From contig JAAYDJ010000021.1 in assembly GCA_012729335.1 (NCBI GenBank), positions 1-64,000 of the forward strand: a stretch of DNA of 64,000 nucleotides, given 5' to 3'. Position numbers and translations under genes: made by a program. The notes below the pieces were generated by a model, which saw only the letters and a program-made list of their open reading frames with translations, did no database searches and was not told the origin of the DNA. Positions 27,466-36,586 of this stretch are shown one piece after another (the stretch's first letter is position 1; every line of letters begins with the position of its first letter). The stretch comes from Bacteroidales bacterium (lineage in GTDB: Bacteria > Bacteroidota > Bacteroidia > Bacteroidales > Prolixibacteraceae).

Positions 27466-29313
27466 TCATCTTCCGAAGAGTTTTTCCACCTCTTCAAGGG
27501 GAATGATGGTCAGGACTTTCCGGCCGTCGGCGGTGTAGTTGGGGGCGGAGCAGGCGAAGAGCCGTCCCACCAGCTGATCCATTTCTTCAGGCCGGAGCGT
27601 TTCGTGGTATCCCATGGCAGAAGCCCTGGCCAGGGAGACGGCCACCTGTTCCCTGATCCTGGCCCGGGCATCCAGGGGGGAATTCTTGAATTCCTCGAGC
27701 AAGCGGGTAATGATGTCAACGGGAGAGGCTGCCTCCAGAATCCCGGGGATTCCACCGATGATAAAGGTCTCTTTTCCGAATTCGCGGATGTCGAATCCCA
27801 GGGCGTGCATGTCGGGGAGCACCTCCCGGAGGAGGGCGGCATCGGCGGCGTGGAGTTCAAAGGTATGGGGAAAGAGGATCTGTTGGCTGGCCACCCGGTC
27901 GGCTTTCAGGATGTCAAGAAACCGTTCGAAGAGAATTCTCTCCTGGGCACGCCGCTGATCGATGATCATCAGGCCCGATTTCACGGGCAGCACCAGGTAT
28001 TTCCTTTTGAGCTGGAGCACTCTGATGCCGGTGAAGGTCAGCACTTTATCGTCGAAAGCCGAAGCCTGTAACGGATCGGGGATTTCCGGTTCCGGGGCCT
28101 GGCCGCCGGAGTCGTCGCCCTGGGATCCTGAAGAATAGAGGGTTTCCCAGCTGCGGAGGTTCTGCCGCTCCCGGTCCCATTCCTCCGGGCCTTCCCTGTC
28201 AGGCGTGAAAGGATTGTAGCCCGGGTTTCCGGCGGAGAGGGGCATGCCGATCTGCGTCCCCGGCCGTGGCGGCAGGGGGATCTCTATGCTGCCCTCCTGG
28301 TCAAAATCAATGGAGGGCACCACGTTGTGCTTACCCAGCGACTCCCTGACGGCGGCATTCAGAATCTGCCAGAGGGCGTTTTCATTCTCAAACTTGATCT
28401 CCGTCTTGGTAGGGTGCACGTTGATGTCAATGGTCTCCGGGGCCACATCCAGAAACAGGAAATAGGAGGGGAAGGTATCGGCGGGCAGCAGTTTCTCATA
28501 GGCCTGCATGACCGCCTTATGGAACCAGGGGTGGCGCATGTACCTGCGGTTGACGAAGAAAAACTGCTCTCCCATGGTTTTGCGGGCATACCGGGGCAGC
28601 CCCAGGTAACCGCTGAGGGTGACCAGGGAAGTGGTGCTCTCCACGGGAATCAGGGCCTGATGCACCGATTTTCCGAAGATGTCGGAGATTCTTTTCCGGA
28701 GGGGAGCCACCGGCAGGTCATGCAACAGGGTATTGTTGTGGTAGAGCTGAAAGGCGATTTCCGGGTTGGGAAGGGCTACCCGGTGTACTTCGGTGATGAT
28801 GTTTTTCAGTTCGTAACCGTCAGATTTGAGGAATTTCCTGCGTGCCGGGACGTTGAAGAAGAGGTTTTTCACCTGGAGGGTGGTGCCGTTGGCGCATCCT
28901 GCCGGTTCCTGGGTGACTACCTTTGTGGCGGAGATACGGAGGTAAGTGCCGGCTTCGTCTTCCCCTCTTTTGGTACGGAGTTCCACGTCGGCGATGGCGG
29001 CGATGGAAGCCAGGGCTTCGCCCCTGAATCCCATGGTGCGGATGGCAAAGAGATCGCCGGCGTCCCTGATCTTGGAGGTGGCATGCCGCTCAAAGGCCAT
29101 CCGGGCATCGACGGGGGTCATCCCGCAGCCGTTGTCGGTGACCTGGACCAGGGTTTTCCCGGCATCCTTGACATGAATGAGGATCTCCCCCGCCCCTGCA
29201 TCCATGGCATTCTCCACCAGTTCCTTTACCACGGAAGCAGGCCGCTGGATCACTTCCCCTGCGGCAATCTGGTTGGCCACCGAATCGGGCAATAATCGGA
29301 TTACGTCGGACAC
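27466..29313 (-). CDS. mutL: DNA mismatch repair protein MutL
   Basis: The 615-residue protein has the GHKL ATPase at about 1-330 with motif I ELVENAMDAGA, motif II DNGCGM, motif III GFRGEALASIAA and the SDIFG region. A variable linker of about 335-415 and the C-terminal dimerisation domain follow. The endonuclease-type motif DQHA(X)2E(X)4E appears here as DQRRAQERILFE (Asp452), so the metal-binding histidine is replaced by arginine. The ATPase half looks normal. It follows a small membrane protein by 10 bp and is probably in one transcript with it. Confidence 0.96.
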   Translation of the reverse strand: MSDVIRLLPDSVANQIAAGEVIQRPASVVKELVENAMDAGAGEILIHVKDAGKTLVQVTDNGCGMTPVDARMAFERHATSKIRDAGDLFAIRTMGFRGEALASIAAIADVELRTKRGEDEAGTYLRISATKVVTQEPAGCANGTTLQVKNLFFNVPARRKFLKSDGYELKNIITEVHRVALPNPEIAFQLYHNNTLLHDLPVAPLRKRISDIFGKSVHQALIPVESTTSLVTLSGYLGLPRYARKTMGEQFFFVNRRYMRHPWFHKAVMQAYEKLLPADTFPSYFLFLDVAPETIDINVHPTKTEIKFENENALWQILNAAVRESLGKHNVVPSIDFDQEGSIEIPLPPRPGTQIGMPLSAGNPGYNPFTPDREGPEEWDRERQNLRSWETLYSSGSQGDDSGGQAPEPEIPDPLQASAFDDKVLTFTGIRVLQLKRKYLVLPVKSGLMIIDQRRAQERILFERFLDILKADRVASQQILFPHTFELHAADAALLREVLPDMHALGFDIREFGKETFIIGGIPGILEAASPVDIITRLLEEFKNSPLDARARIREQVAVSLARASAMGYHETLRPEEMDQLVGRLFACSAPNYTADGRKVLTIIPLEEVEKLFGR

Positions 29314-29323
29314 AAAACGGGCT

Positions 29324-29629
29324 TTACCTGATGAAAACCATGTAAAAAAGCAGGGCCAGAATGGCGATGATGATCAGGATCCGCCGGTTGCTCTGCCGCA
29401 CGGCATCGGGGGATACACGCGAATTCCGCAGCATTGCCTTACGGAACTGCCCCCGGATGTGGGGGCGGTATCCCTCCTGATCCCCCTTGCCCGGTTGCGT
29501 ACCGGCCAGTCCCAGCTCTTCCCTGATCCGGCGCTCACGCTCCTCACGCTCCTCCTTGTCGGGATCGTAATAACGGGGCTTAAAATCAAACTGTCTGGGC
29601 TTGGGTAAACTGAAAAATTTAAGTGCCAT
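29324..29629 (-). CDS. Small tail-anchored membrane protein of unknown function
   Basis: The 101-residue protein has a charged, arginine/glutamate-rich helical cytoplasmic part (about 20-75; DPDKEEREERERRIREELG) and a single C-terminal membrane helix (IIIAILALLFYMVFI). There is no signal peptide, so it looks tail-anchored with the body in the cytoplasm. I do not recognise the family by name; similar short proteins next to mutL are known in Bacteroidota. It lies 46 bp downstream of der and 10 bp upstream of mutL. Confidence 0.75.
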   Translation of the reverse strand: MALKFFSLPKPRQFDFKPRYYDPDKEEREERERRIREELGLAGTQPGKGDQEGYRPHIRGQFRKAMLRNSRVSPDAVRQSNRRILIIIAILALLFYMVFIR

Positions 29630-29675
29630 ATGGTCTTATCTCCTCTCTCATGCAAAGATAACGCTTATTGGCAGA

Positions 29676-30983
29676 TCATTTCTGCCGGAAAAAGATCTGC
29701 AGGGGTACCCCCGAAAAATCAAATTTCTCGCGGATCTGGTTCTCAAGATAGCGTTTGTAGGGCTCCCTGATGTACTGGGGCAGGTTGGCAAAAAAGACAA
29801 AGCCGGGGGCCTGTGATGGAAGTTGCGTACAATACTTGATTTTAATGAACTTGCCCTTCCAGGCTGGCGGCGGATAATTCTCAATGGCCTGAAGCATCAC
29901 CTCGTTGAGTTCCGAAGTCTTGATTTTCCGTTTCCGGTTGTGATACACCTGCATGGCTGTTTCCAGCGCTTTGTGGATCCGCTGCTTGGTCATCGCCGAG
30001 ATAAACACCATAGGTACGTCGGTGAAAGGGGCGATCCGCTCTTCGATCTCCTTCCGGAAACGGTTGAGGGTTGAATTGTCCTTTTCGACCAGGTCCCACT
30101 TGTTGATCAGCAAAACGACCCCCTTTTTGTTCTTCAGGATCAGGTTGAAGATAGAAAGGTCCTGGGCTTCGATGCCTCTTTCGGCGTCGAGCATCAGGAG
30201 GCAGACATCCGACTCTTCGATGGTACGCACCGAGCGGAGCACCGAATAGAATTCGAGATCTTCCTTCACCTTGGCCCGTTTCCGCAGTCCGGCCGTATCG
30301 ACGATGATGAAGTCGTGGCCGAACTTATTGTACCGGGTATGGATGGCATCGCGGGTGGTTCCGGCGATGTCGGTGACGATATTCCGTTCTTCGCCGATCA
30401 GGGCGTTGATGAAGGAGGATTTGCCCACATTGGGGCGGCCCACGACGGTCAGCCGGGGCAGGCTCTCTTCGGAATCCTCCTCAGCCATGGGGGGCAACAT
30501 CTCTACCACGCTGTCGAGGACTTCACCGGTGCCACTGCCCGTCATGGACGACACAGGGTAGATCTCGCCCAGTCCCAGGGCATAGAACTCCTGGGCGTCG
30601 GCCAGACGCAGGTGGTTGTCGACTTTGTTGACCACCAGCACCACCTTCTTGTCGCTGCGGCGCAGAATCATCGCCATCGCCTCATCAAGGTCGGTGATGC
30701 CCGTTTCCACGTCCACCACGAAAAGAATGACGTCGGCCTCATCAAGGGCCAGGTGGACCTGCTTGCGGATCTGCTCCTCAAACACATCGTCGGAATTGAT
30801 CACATAACCTCCCGTGTCGATCACCGAGAAATCAGCACCGTTCCAGGTGCACTTGCCATAAATCCGGTCGCGGGTCACCCCCGACACATCATCGACGATG
30901 GCCTTGCGCGATTCCACAAACCGGTTGAAAAGCGTCGACTTACCCACATTGGGGCGCCCGACTATCGCTACTATCCTGCTCAT
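29676..30983 (-). CDS. der: Ribosome biogenesis GTPase Der (EngA)
   Basis: The 435-residue protein has two tandem GTPase domains, each with a G1 loop: [13 protein letters not shown] at about 8-20 and [13 protein letters not shown] at about 180-195. DTGGY and [16 protein letters not shown] are the two G3 regions and NKVD/NKWD the G4 motifs. A KH-like domain closes it. Der is needed for 50S assembly. The start is MSRIVAIVG at 30983; a longer in-frame ATG at 31040 would overlap era and is rejected. It begins 2 bp after the era stop. Confidence 0.97.
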   Translation of the reverse strand: MSRIVAIVGRPNVGKSTLFNRFVESRKAIVDDVSGVTRDRIYGKCTWNGADFSVIDTGGYVINSDDVFEEQIRKQVHLALDEADVILFVVDVETGITDLDEAMAMILRRSDKKVVLVVNKVDNHLRLADAQEFYALGLGEIYPVSSMTGSGTGEVLDSVVEMLPPMAEEDSEESLPRLTVVGRPNVGKSSFINALIGEERNIVTDIAGTTRDAIHTRYNKFGHDFIIVDTAGLRKRAKVKEDLEFYSVLRSVRTIEESDVCLLMLDAERGIEAQDLSIFNLILKNKKGVVLLINKWDLVEKDNSTLNRFRKEIEERIAPFTDVPMVFISAMTKQRIHKALETAMQVYHNRKRKIKTSELNEVMLQAIENYPPPAWKGKFIKIKYCTQLPSQAPGFVFFANLPQYIREPYKRYLENQIREKFDFSGVPLQIFFRQK

Positions 30984-30985
30984 AT

Positions 30986-31873
30986 TCAATTTTCCGGATG
31001 ATAACCGAACCTGCTGATGGCCCGGTCGTTTTCCCGCCATTCGCGGGATACCTTGACAAACAACTCCAGGAAGATCTTCCGGCCGAAAAACTCCTCTGCC
31101 TCCTGGCGGGCCAGGGTGCCCACCTTCTTCAGGGCGGTGCCCCCCTTCCCGATGAGAATCCCCTTCTGCGAATCCCGCTCCACATAAATCACCCCTCTGA
31201 TCCGGAGCAGATCCCCGTCGGTAATGAACTCTTCCACCTCCACCTCCACCGCATAGGGAATCTCCTTCTGGTAGGTGAGCAGGATCTTCTCGCGGATGAT
31301 CTCCTGCATAAAGAAACGCTCACTGCGGTCGGTCAGTTCATCCTTGGGGAAATAGGGCGGACTTTCGGGCAGCAACTCCAGAATGCGGTCAAAGACCGGT
31401 TTCAGGTTGAACTTTTCGGTGGCCGAGAGCGGAAAGACCGCAGCCCCGGGAAAGGTCCCGCTCCAGTAATCAAAGAGGGCGATGACCTCCTGCTGGTTCG
31501 ACAGGTCGATCTTGTTGATCAGCACGATCAGGGGTACTCCCGCCTGTTTTACCTTCTCCACGTAATCGCTGTTCTTGGCCTTGTCCTCCTTCACATCTGT
31601 CACATACAGAATCACGTCGGCATCGGCGAGCGCCGAATCCACGTATTTCATCATGGTCTCCTGGAGCTTGTAGCCGGGTTTGAGAATCCCCGGTGTGTCG
31701 GAGTAAACGATCTGGAAATCTTCGCCGTTGACGATGCCCTTAATGCGGTGGCGGGTGGTCTGCATCTTGGAGGTAATGATGGAGAGCCGCTCCCCGACCA
31801 GGGCATTCATGATGGTCGATTTCCCGACATTGGGATTCCCGATGATATTGACAAAACCTGCTTTATGTGACAT
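30986..31873 (-). CDS. era: GTPase Era
   Basis: The 295-residue protein has G1 [15 protein letters not shown]2/G3 [17 protein letters not shown]4 NKIDL and a C-terminal KH domain with the block [21 protein letters not shown]. It binds the 3' end of 16S rRNA during 30S maturation. The start is MSHKAGFVN at 31873; a longer ATG-initiated form to 31951 adds a hydrophobic, proline-rich stretch not found in Era. It is directly upstream of der (2-bp gap), so the two ribosome-assembly GTPases are co-transcribed. Confidence 0.97.
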   Translation of the reverse strand: MSHKAGFVNIIGNPNVGKSTIMNALVGERLSIITSKMQTTRHRIKGIVNGEDFQIVYSDTPGILKPGYKLQETMMKYVDSALADADVILYVTDVKEDKAKNSDYVEKVKQAGVPLIVLINKIDLSNQQEVIALFDYWSGTFPGAAVFPLSATEKFNLKPVFDRILELLPESPPYFPKDELTDRSERFFMQEIIREKILLTYQKEIPYAVEVEVEEFITDGDLLRIRGVIYVERDSQKGILIGKGGTALKKVGTLARQEAEEFFGRKIFLELFVKVSREWRENDRAISRFGYHPEN

Positions 31874-31899
31874 AAAATACAATTCGCTAAAAATCAGTG

Positions 31900-31907
31900 C
31901 AAAGATA
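31900..31907 (-). promoter_or_regulatory. Candidate -7 box for era-der
   Basis: Read on the minus strand this is TATCTTTG, a full match to TAnnTTTG, 26 bp before the era start. No clear -33 box was found, so confidence is moderate. Confidence 0.45.
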
Positions 31908-31999
31908 AAAAAAAAGGGAGGATCTGGCAGGAGGGGTGGGTTAAAAGCCACGGGAGGCCCTGATTTTGACGGTTTGCGGGGAATTCCTTAACACTGGCC

Positions 32000-32905
32000 T
32001 CAGAGGAGATGCCCTGAAAAGGCCTCTTCCCACTCTTTCTGGGTAAACTGGTCGGTCAGGGCGACGAGTTCGGTGATTCCCGGGGAAGAGCCGGCAGGAA
32101 GGAGGGTGGTTTGGCCGGGGGTACACTGGACGGCCATCAGGCGGTGGCCGGTGACCATGACGAATCCCTTGATGCGGTAGGCCCGCGGTGCCCATTCGGC
32201 CAGAAACTCCTCCAGGGCTTCAGCAGGGAAGACCCGGGAAGTTTTCAGCACCGGCGAATGGAGGGCGGGCCGGGACAGTCCCTCCCTGTCTATGGGAAAA
32301 AAACGGGGCTTTTGCAGGAGCTGCTCCCTGAAGGGCACCCGGCAGAACGTAGTGGGGATGATTTCTGCAAAAGGATTGTTTTTCCGGGCAAAAGCCACCG
32401 CTTCCTCTGTTTTTTCCCCCGCCAGGTCGCTCTTGTTGACCAGGATAATGTCGGCCATACGCAGTTGATGGACCACCCGGGGCATCATTTTCCCGGTACG
32501 GGCAAAGGTCTGGGCATCGAGGATGCACCAGTTGGCCGCCACATGTACCCTGGCAGCCAGAGGGGTACCCCCGAACATCCCCGCAAGTGAAGTGGTGTCG
32601 GAAAGTCCCGATGCTTCCAGAACCAGCAGATCGGGAGCGTGCCGATCGAGAAAAGTTTCCAGGGAGGAAAGGAATTCACCCAGCAGGCAGACACAAAAGA
32701 GGGAACCATTGTTGACTTCCAGAAGCTCATAGCGGGCACCGCTCCCCTCCAGGGCATAACGGTCGGTATTGACCGGGGCAAACTCATTCTGGATAACCCC
32801 TACCCTGACCGATCCGGGGAATCCACCCAGAATCTCCCTGAGAAAGGTGGTTTTTCCGCTTCCCAGAAATCCTGAAATAATATACAATGGTATGGATGGT
32901 TTCAT
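32000..32905 (-). CDS. CobW/G3E-family GTPase
   Basis: The 301-residue P-loop GTPase has Walker A GFLGSGKTTF (residues 12-21), the ExxG-type Walker B region LLVLEASGLSD, and NKSDL for guanine binding. A C-terminal CobW-C-like domain spans about 210-301. G3E GTPases act as metal-insertion chaperones, usually with a CxCC motif after the P-loop domain. Here the equivalent site reads LFCVCLL (Cys71, Cys73), so one cysteine is missing. The start codon sits exactly at the edge of the palindromic repeat at 32901-33207. The metal or client is not assigned. Confidence 0.88.
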   Translation of the reverse strand: MKPSIPLYIISGFLGSGKTTFLREILGGFPGSVRVGVIQNEFAPVNTDRYALEGSGARYELLEVNNGSLFCVCLLGEFLSSLETFLDRHAPDLLVLEASGLSDTTSLAGMFGGTPLAARVHVAANWCILDAQTFARTGKMMPRVVHQLRMADIILVNKSDLAGEKTEEAVAFARKNNPFAEIIPTTFCRVPFREQLLQKPRFFPIDREGLSRPALHSPVLKTSRVFPAEALEEFLAEWAPRAYRIKGFVMVTGHRLMAVQCTPGQTTLLPAGSSPGITELVALTDQFTQKEWEEAFSGHLL

Positions 32906-33207
32906 TAGCCTATTTGTTTGTTAATGACTTGCTCTTCAGTTGTATTTCAAGATAAAGCCGGTTTAAGTGCTTCACGCCCGTGGAAGTCGCATGGAGCAAA
33001 TATACATGTCCTTATGTGGTCGAAGCACCATGCGACTTTCATTAGCCTATTTGTTTGTTAATGACTTGCTCTTCATTTATATATCGAAGTTAAGCCAATT
33101 TGTGTGCTTCACGCCCATGGAATTGGCTCCACTGTGCTCCGCCGGACTTCGTTTCGCATGGGGCAAATATTCCTGTCCTTTAGTGGTCGGAGCATCATGC
33201 GACTTTC
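32901..33207. repeat. Palindromic repeat, two units of about 137 bp (locus 2)
   Basis: Units start at 32901 and 33038 with TTCATTAGCC, a 137-bp period. Each has a 69-nt AT-rich part and then a palindromic part starting CTTCACGCCC at 32970 and 33107. In the first unit the arms AGTCGCATGG and CCATGCGACT are intact. The second carries about 30 extra nucleotides (near 33121-33152) inside its 5' arm and an A-to-T change in its 3' arm. The same units occur at 6725-7000. The remaining gap to 33339 shows no other feature. Confidence 0.88.
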
Positions 33208-33339
33208 ATGCGCGCAAATGTCCGGGCTCCTGCCAGAGATTCCGGAGGTTAAAGTTGGAAATAATTTAAATTCATTCTGTTTTTTCTTTTCATGGCGAAT
33301 CTCCATTTTTGTCATCTTCAAATCCAAAACTGCTGCCTT

Positions 33340-34746
33340 ATGAGCGGATTCTTCGGGAGTATCGGCAAAGCCAACTGTGTTTACGATGTTTTTTATGGTA
33401 CCGACTACCATTCCCATCTGGGGACCAAGCGGGCGGGGATGGCCTTTTACAATGCGTGGCTGGGGTTTCAGCGGGCGATCCACAGCATAGAAAACGACTA
33501 TTTCCGGAGCAAGTTCACGGAAGATATCAAGGGTTTTGCGGCCAACAGTGGTATTGGGGTGATCAGCGATATGGAGGCGCAGCCCATCATCGTGAACTCT
33601 CACCTGGGGAAATTTGCCATTGCCACGGTGAGCAAGATTGTGAACCTGGAGGAACTGGAGACCCGGCTTTTAAAGAAGAGGCAGCATTTTGCCGAGACCA
33701 GCCAGGGGGGCCCCAACCCCACCGAATTGGTGGCCATGCTGATCTGTGAGGCTGGCGACCTGGTGTCGGGCATTGAGAATGTCTTTGACCTGGTGAAGGG
33801 ATCCTGTTCCATTCTGATGCTCACCGAAAAGGGGATCATTGCCGCCCGTGACAAACTGGGGCGCACCCCTGTGGTGATAGGCCGGAAGGAGGATGCCCTG
33901 GCCGTAGCCACCGAGTCGTGTTCCTTTTTCAACCTGGGATTCGGGCCCCTGCGTGACCTGGGACCCGGGGAGATCGTTTGCGTGACGGCCGACGGAGTGG
34001 AGGTTTTGCGGAAGCCCAACCTGAAGATGCAGATTTGCGCCTTTTTGTGGGTCTATTATGGATACCCACCCTCCTTTTACGAGGGGATCAACGTGGAGGA
34101 GTGCCGTTACCGGTGCGGGGCGGCCCTGGCGCGGCGCGACGGTATCTCCGCCGACTTCGTCTCGGGAATCCCCGACTCGGGAGTCGCCCACGCCGTGGGC
34201 TACAGCAACGAAAGCCGCATCCCTTACATGCGCCCCTACGCCAAATATACCCCCACCTGGCCCCGTAGTTTCATGCCCCAGAACCAGGAAATCCGCAACC
34301 TCGTGGCCAAAATGAAACTGATCCCCAACCGCTCCCTGGTAGGCGGTAAATCAGGGATATTCTGCGACGACTCCATCGTCAGGGGAACCCAGCTCATCGG
34401 CAACACACGCGACCTCTATGAAGCCGGAATCCGCGAAATCCACATGCGGGTGGCCTGCCCCCCGCTGCTCTACCCCTGCGAATTCCTCAACTTCTCCCGC
34501 TCCAGGAAAACCACGGAACTGGCCACCCGTAAAGCCATTAAAAGCCTCGAAGGGGAAAAAAACAGAGACATCACCCGGTACGAAGACCCCGATACCCCGG
34601 AATACCAGGCCATGACCGACACCATCCGCAAGAATCTCAACCTCACCACCCTCAAATTCCAGCGTCTCGACGACCTGGTCGGCGCCATCGGCCTGCCCAA
34701 AGAAAAGGTCTGCACCCATTGCTGGGACAACAGCTCCTGCTTCTAG
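33340..34746 (+). CDS. PurF-like amidophosphoribosyltransferase homologue lacking the N-terminal cysteine
   Basis: The 468-residue protein has a class II glutamine amidotransferase (Ntn) domain at about 1-225 and a PRTase domain at about 255-455. The PRPP loop is intact (CDDSIVRGTQL, Asp343 and Asp344). The usual catalytic Cys just after the initiator Met is a serine (MSGFFG). Cys233, Cys380, Cys458 and Cys461 sit where the [4Fe-4S] ligands of Bacillus subtilis PurF lie. An in-frame start at 33292 adds 16 residues and would not restore a Cys nucleophile at residue 2. No other purine genes are nearby, so the reaction is not certain. Confidence 0.85.
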   Translation: MSGFFGSIGKANCVYDVFYGTDYHSHLGTKRAGMAFYNAWLGFQRAIHSIENDYFRSKFTEDIKGFAANSGIGVISDMEAQPIIVNSHLGKFAIATVSKIVNLEELETRLLKKRQHFAETSQGGPNPTELVAMLICEAGDLVSGIENVFDLVKGSCSILMLTEKGIIAARDKLGRTPVVIGRKEDALAVATESCSFFNLGFGPLRDLGPGEIVCVTADGVEVLRKPNLKMQICAFLWVYYGYPPSFYEGINVEECRYRCGAALARRDGISADFVSGIPDSGVAHAVGYSNESRIPYMRPYAKYTPTWPRSFMPQNQEIRNLVAKMKLIPNRSLVGGKSGIFCDDSIVRGTQLIGNTRDLYEAGIREIHMRVACPPLLYPCEFLNFSRSRKTTELATRKAIKSLEGEKNRDITRYEDPDTPEYQAMTDTIRKNLNLTTLKFQRLDDLVGAIGLPKEKVCTHCWDNSSCF

Positions 34747-34780
34747 AATCCTGAAAATCAGACGGTCAGAAGATCAGAAC

Positions 34781-34830
34781 AAGGAATACAGGAATTCCGA
34801 ATCTGGAATACTGAGTCTGGAATTTCCAAT
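34781..34830. repeat. GGAAT/TCTGGAAT short repeats in a convergent junction
   Basis: The gap between the PurF-like gene and gltX has several GGAATA, GAATCTGGAATA and GAGTCTGGAAT pieces. They are irregular and weaker than the repeats at 25501 and 37807 but similar in kind. Confidence 0.4.
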
Positions 34831-34865
34831 CCCGGATCACCGACGCCATTCCGCAATCCGGAATC

Positions 34866-36401
34866 TTAGTGGCCGGGGCCCAGTTTACGGAGGGCGGTGG
34901 AGAGGCGTGCAAGGGTTTCTGCTTTACCCAGGAGTTCGCATATCCGGAAGAGGTCGGGGCCTACGTTTCCGCCAACGAGACAGATGCGGAGGGCGTTCAT
35001 GACATCCCCGAAATGGTAACCTTTTTCATTCATGAAAGCTGAGAACTCTTCTTTCAGGGGAGCGGCCTCCCACACCGTGGCTGTGCTGAAGAGGCCGGTG
35101 ATTTCTTCCACTGCCGCGGGAATACCTGGTTTCCAGCGTTTAGAGACCGCCTTTTCATCATATTCTGCGGGGGCTTCAAAGAAATAGCGGCCCTGCTCCC
35201 AGAAGTCACCAACAAAGTCACATCTTTCCTTGATCTCTTCCACCACGGCCACCACGGTGGCCAGGGTGACGGTGATATTTTTGGCATAAAGGATGGGAAC
35301 CACCAGGCGGGCCAACTCCTGTGCGCTTTTTTTCTGAAGATACTGCCGGTTGAACCAGCGGGCCTTTTCGGGATCAAACCGGGATCCTGACTTGACTACC
35401 CTTTCGAGACTGAAGCTGGTGGCCATCTCCGCCAGGGTGAAGATCTCCTGATCGGTACCGGGATTCCATCCCAGCAAAGCCAGCAGGTTGAGGAATGCCT
35501 CTGGAAAATAGCCATCCTCACGGTATCCCCGGTAGTGTTCTCCCGTTTCGGGATCTTTCCAGAGCAGGGGGAAGACGGGGAATCCCATTTTGTCGCCGTC
35601 GCGTTTACTCAGTTTGCCCTTGCCCTGGGGTTTGAGGATCAGCGGCAGGTGCGAGAAGCGCGGGCGGGTTTCTTCCCAGCCGAAAGCCCTGTAAAGCAGG
35701 ATGTGCAAGGGGAGTGAGGGCAGCCACTCCTCTCCCCTGATGACATGGGAGATCTCCATGAGGTGGTCGTCAACAACGTTGGCCAGATGGTAGGTGGGCA
35801 TGCCGTCTGATTTGAACAACACTTTATCGTCGAGTTCACGGGTGTTGAAGGTGACGCTGCCGCGAATGAGATCCTCCTCGGTCACATCGAGATCTTCGGG
35901 CATTTTAAAGCGGATGGCGTAGGGTTCTCCGGCTCCGGTGAGGCGTTGGACCTCGGAGGCGGGAAGTGACAATGAGTTACGAAGTCCCATGCGGGTGGCC
36001 GGCCCGTAGGAGAAGGTGCGGCCGGCAGCTTCAGCCTCCGCACGGTAAGCATCCAGTTCGGCAGGCGTATCAAAAGAGGTGTATGCCCATCCCGACGCCA
36101 CGAGCTGACGGGCATACCCGGCATAAATATCCTTGCGTTCGCTCTGCCGGTAGGGCCCATACGCCCCCCCGAACCCCGGCCCTTCGTCGGGAACCAGTCC
36201 GCACCAACGGAGACTCTCCACGATATACTCCTCTGCCCCCGGAACATAACGCGTCTGATCCGTATCTTCAATGCGCAGCAGAAAATCACCACCATGTTTC
36301 CGCGCAAACAGGTAATTGAACAGAGCGGTCCTCACCCCACCCATATGGAGGGGACCGGTCGGACTGGGTGCAAAGCGCACGCGAACTCTCCTATCACTCA
36401 T
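34866..36401 (-). CDS. gltX: Glutamate-tRNA ligase
   Basis: The 511-residue class I synthetase has the HIGH-type motif in [23 protein letters not shown] (about residues 6-28) and the KMSKS-type motif as [12 protein letters not shown] (about 255). The C-terminal helical anticodon domain spans about 330-511. The start is [14 protein letters not shown] at 36401; an in-frame upstream ATG adds 34 residues with no homology and overlaps the kbl leader. A Bacteroidota -7 box lies 18 bp upstream. No glutaminyl-tRNA synthetase is present in the window. Confidence 0.97.
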   Translation of the reverse strand: MSDRRVRVRFAPSPTGPLHMGGVRTALFNYLFARKHGGDFLLRIEDTDQTRYVPGAEEYIVESLRWCGLVPDEGPGFGGAYGPYRQSERKDIYAGYARQLVASGWAYTSFDTPAELDAYRAEAEAAGRTFSYGPATRMGLRNSLSLPASEVQRLTGAGEPYAIRFKMPEDLDVTEEDLIRGSVTFNTRELDDKVLFKSDGMPTYHLANVVDDHLMEISHVIRGEEWLPSLPLHILLYRAFGWEETRPRFSHLPLILKPQGKGKLSKRDGDKMGFPVFPLLWKDPETGEHYRGYREDGYFPEAFLNLLALLGWNPGTDQEIFTLAEMATSFSLERVVKSGSRFDPEKARWFNRQYLQKKSAQELARLVVPILYAKNITVTLATVVAVVEEIKERCDFVGDFWEQGRYFFEAPAEYDEKAVSKRWKPGIPAAVEEITGLFSTATVWEAAPLKEEFSAFMNEKGYHFGDVMNALRICLVGGNVGPDLFRICELLGKAETLARLSTALRKLGPGH

Positions 36402-36418
36402 TGCTTTCAAATTTGGCG

Positions 36419-36426
36419 CAAAGATA
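36419..36426 (-). promoter_or_regulatory. Candidate -7 box for gltX
   Basis: The minus strand reads TATCTTTG, a full match to the Bacteroidota -7 consensus, placed for a short leader. The -33 region has only a T-rich stretch. Confidence 0.5.
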
Positions 36427-36586
36427 GGCAAAACGACGGAAGAGAAATGATTCCCGTAAAGGTCATTTACCCTGGGATCCGCTGTCAGCACTTCATTTGA
36501 CACAAAATGCGGCGCCTGCCATTTATCACGAAATAAAACGACATCTTTTTATTAATTTGCCGTTTGATTTTACAAATGGAAAGGCT

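Noticed and set aside
32967-33269. A 100-codon plus-strand frame across the palindromic repeat (similar frame at 6976-7341)
   Set aside because: The reading frame is made of repeat sequence and is not kept in all copies; such frames are easily mis-annotated as hypothetical proteins.
33292-33339. Upstream start adding 16 residues to the PurF-like protein
   Set aside because: PurF-type proteins start directly with the Ntn domain; the extra residues are not family-like and would bury the N-terminus.
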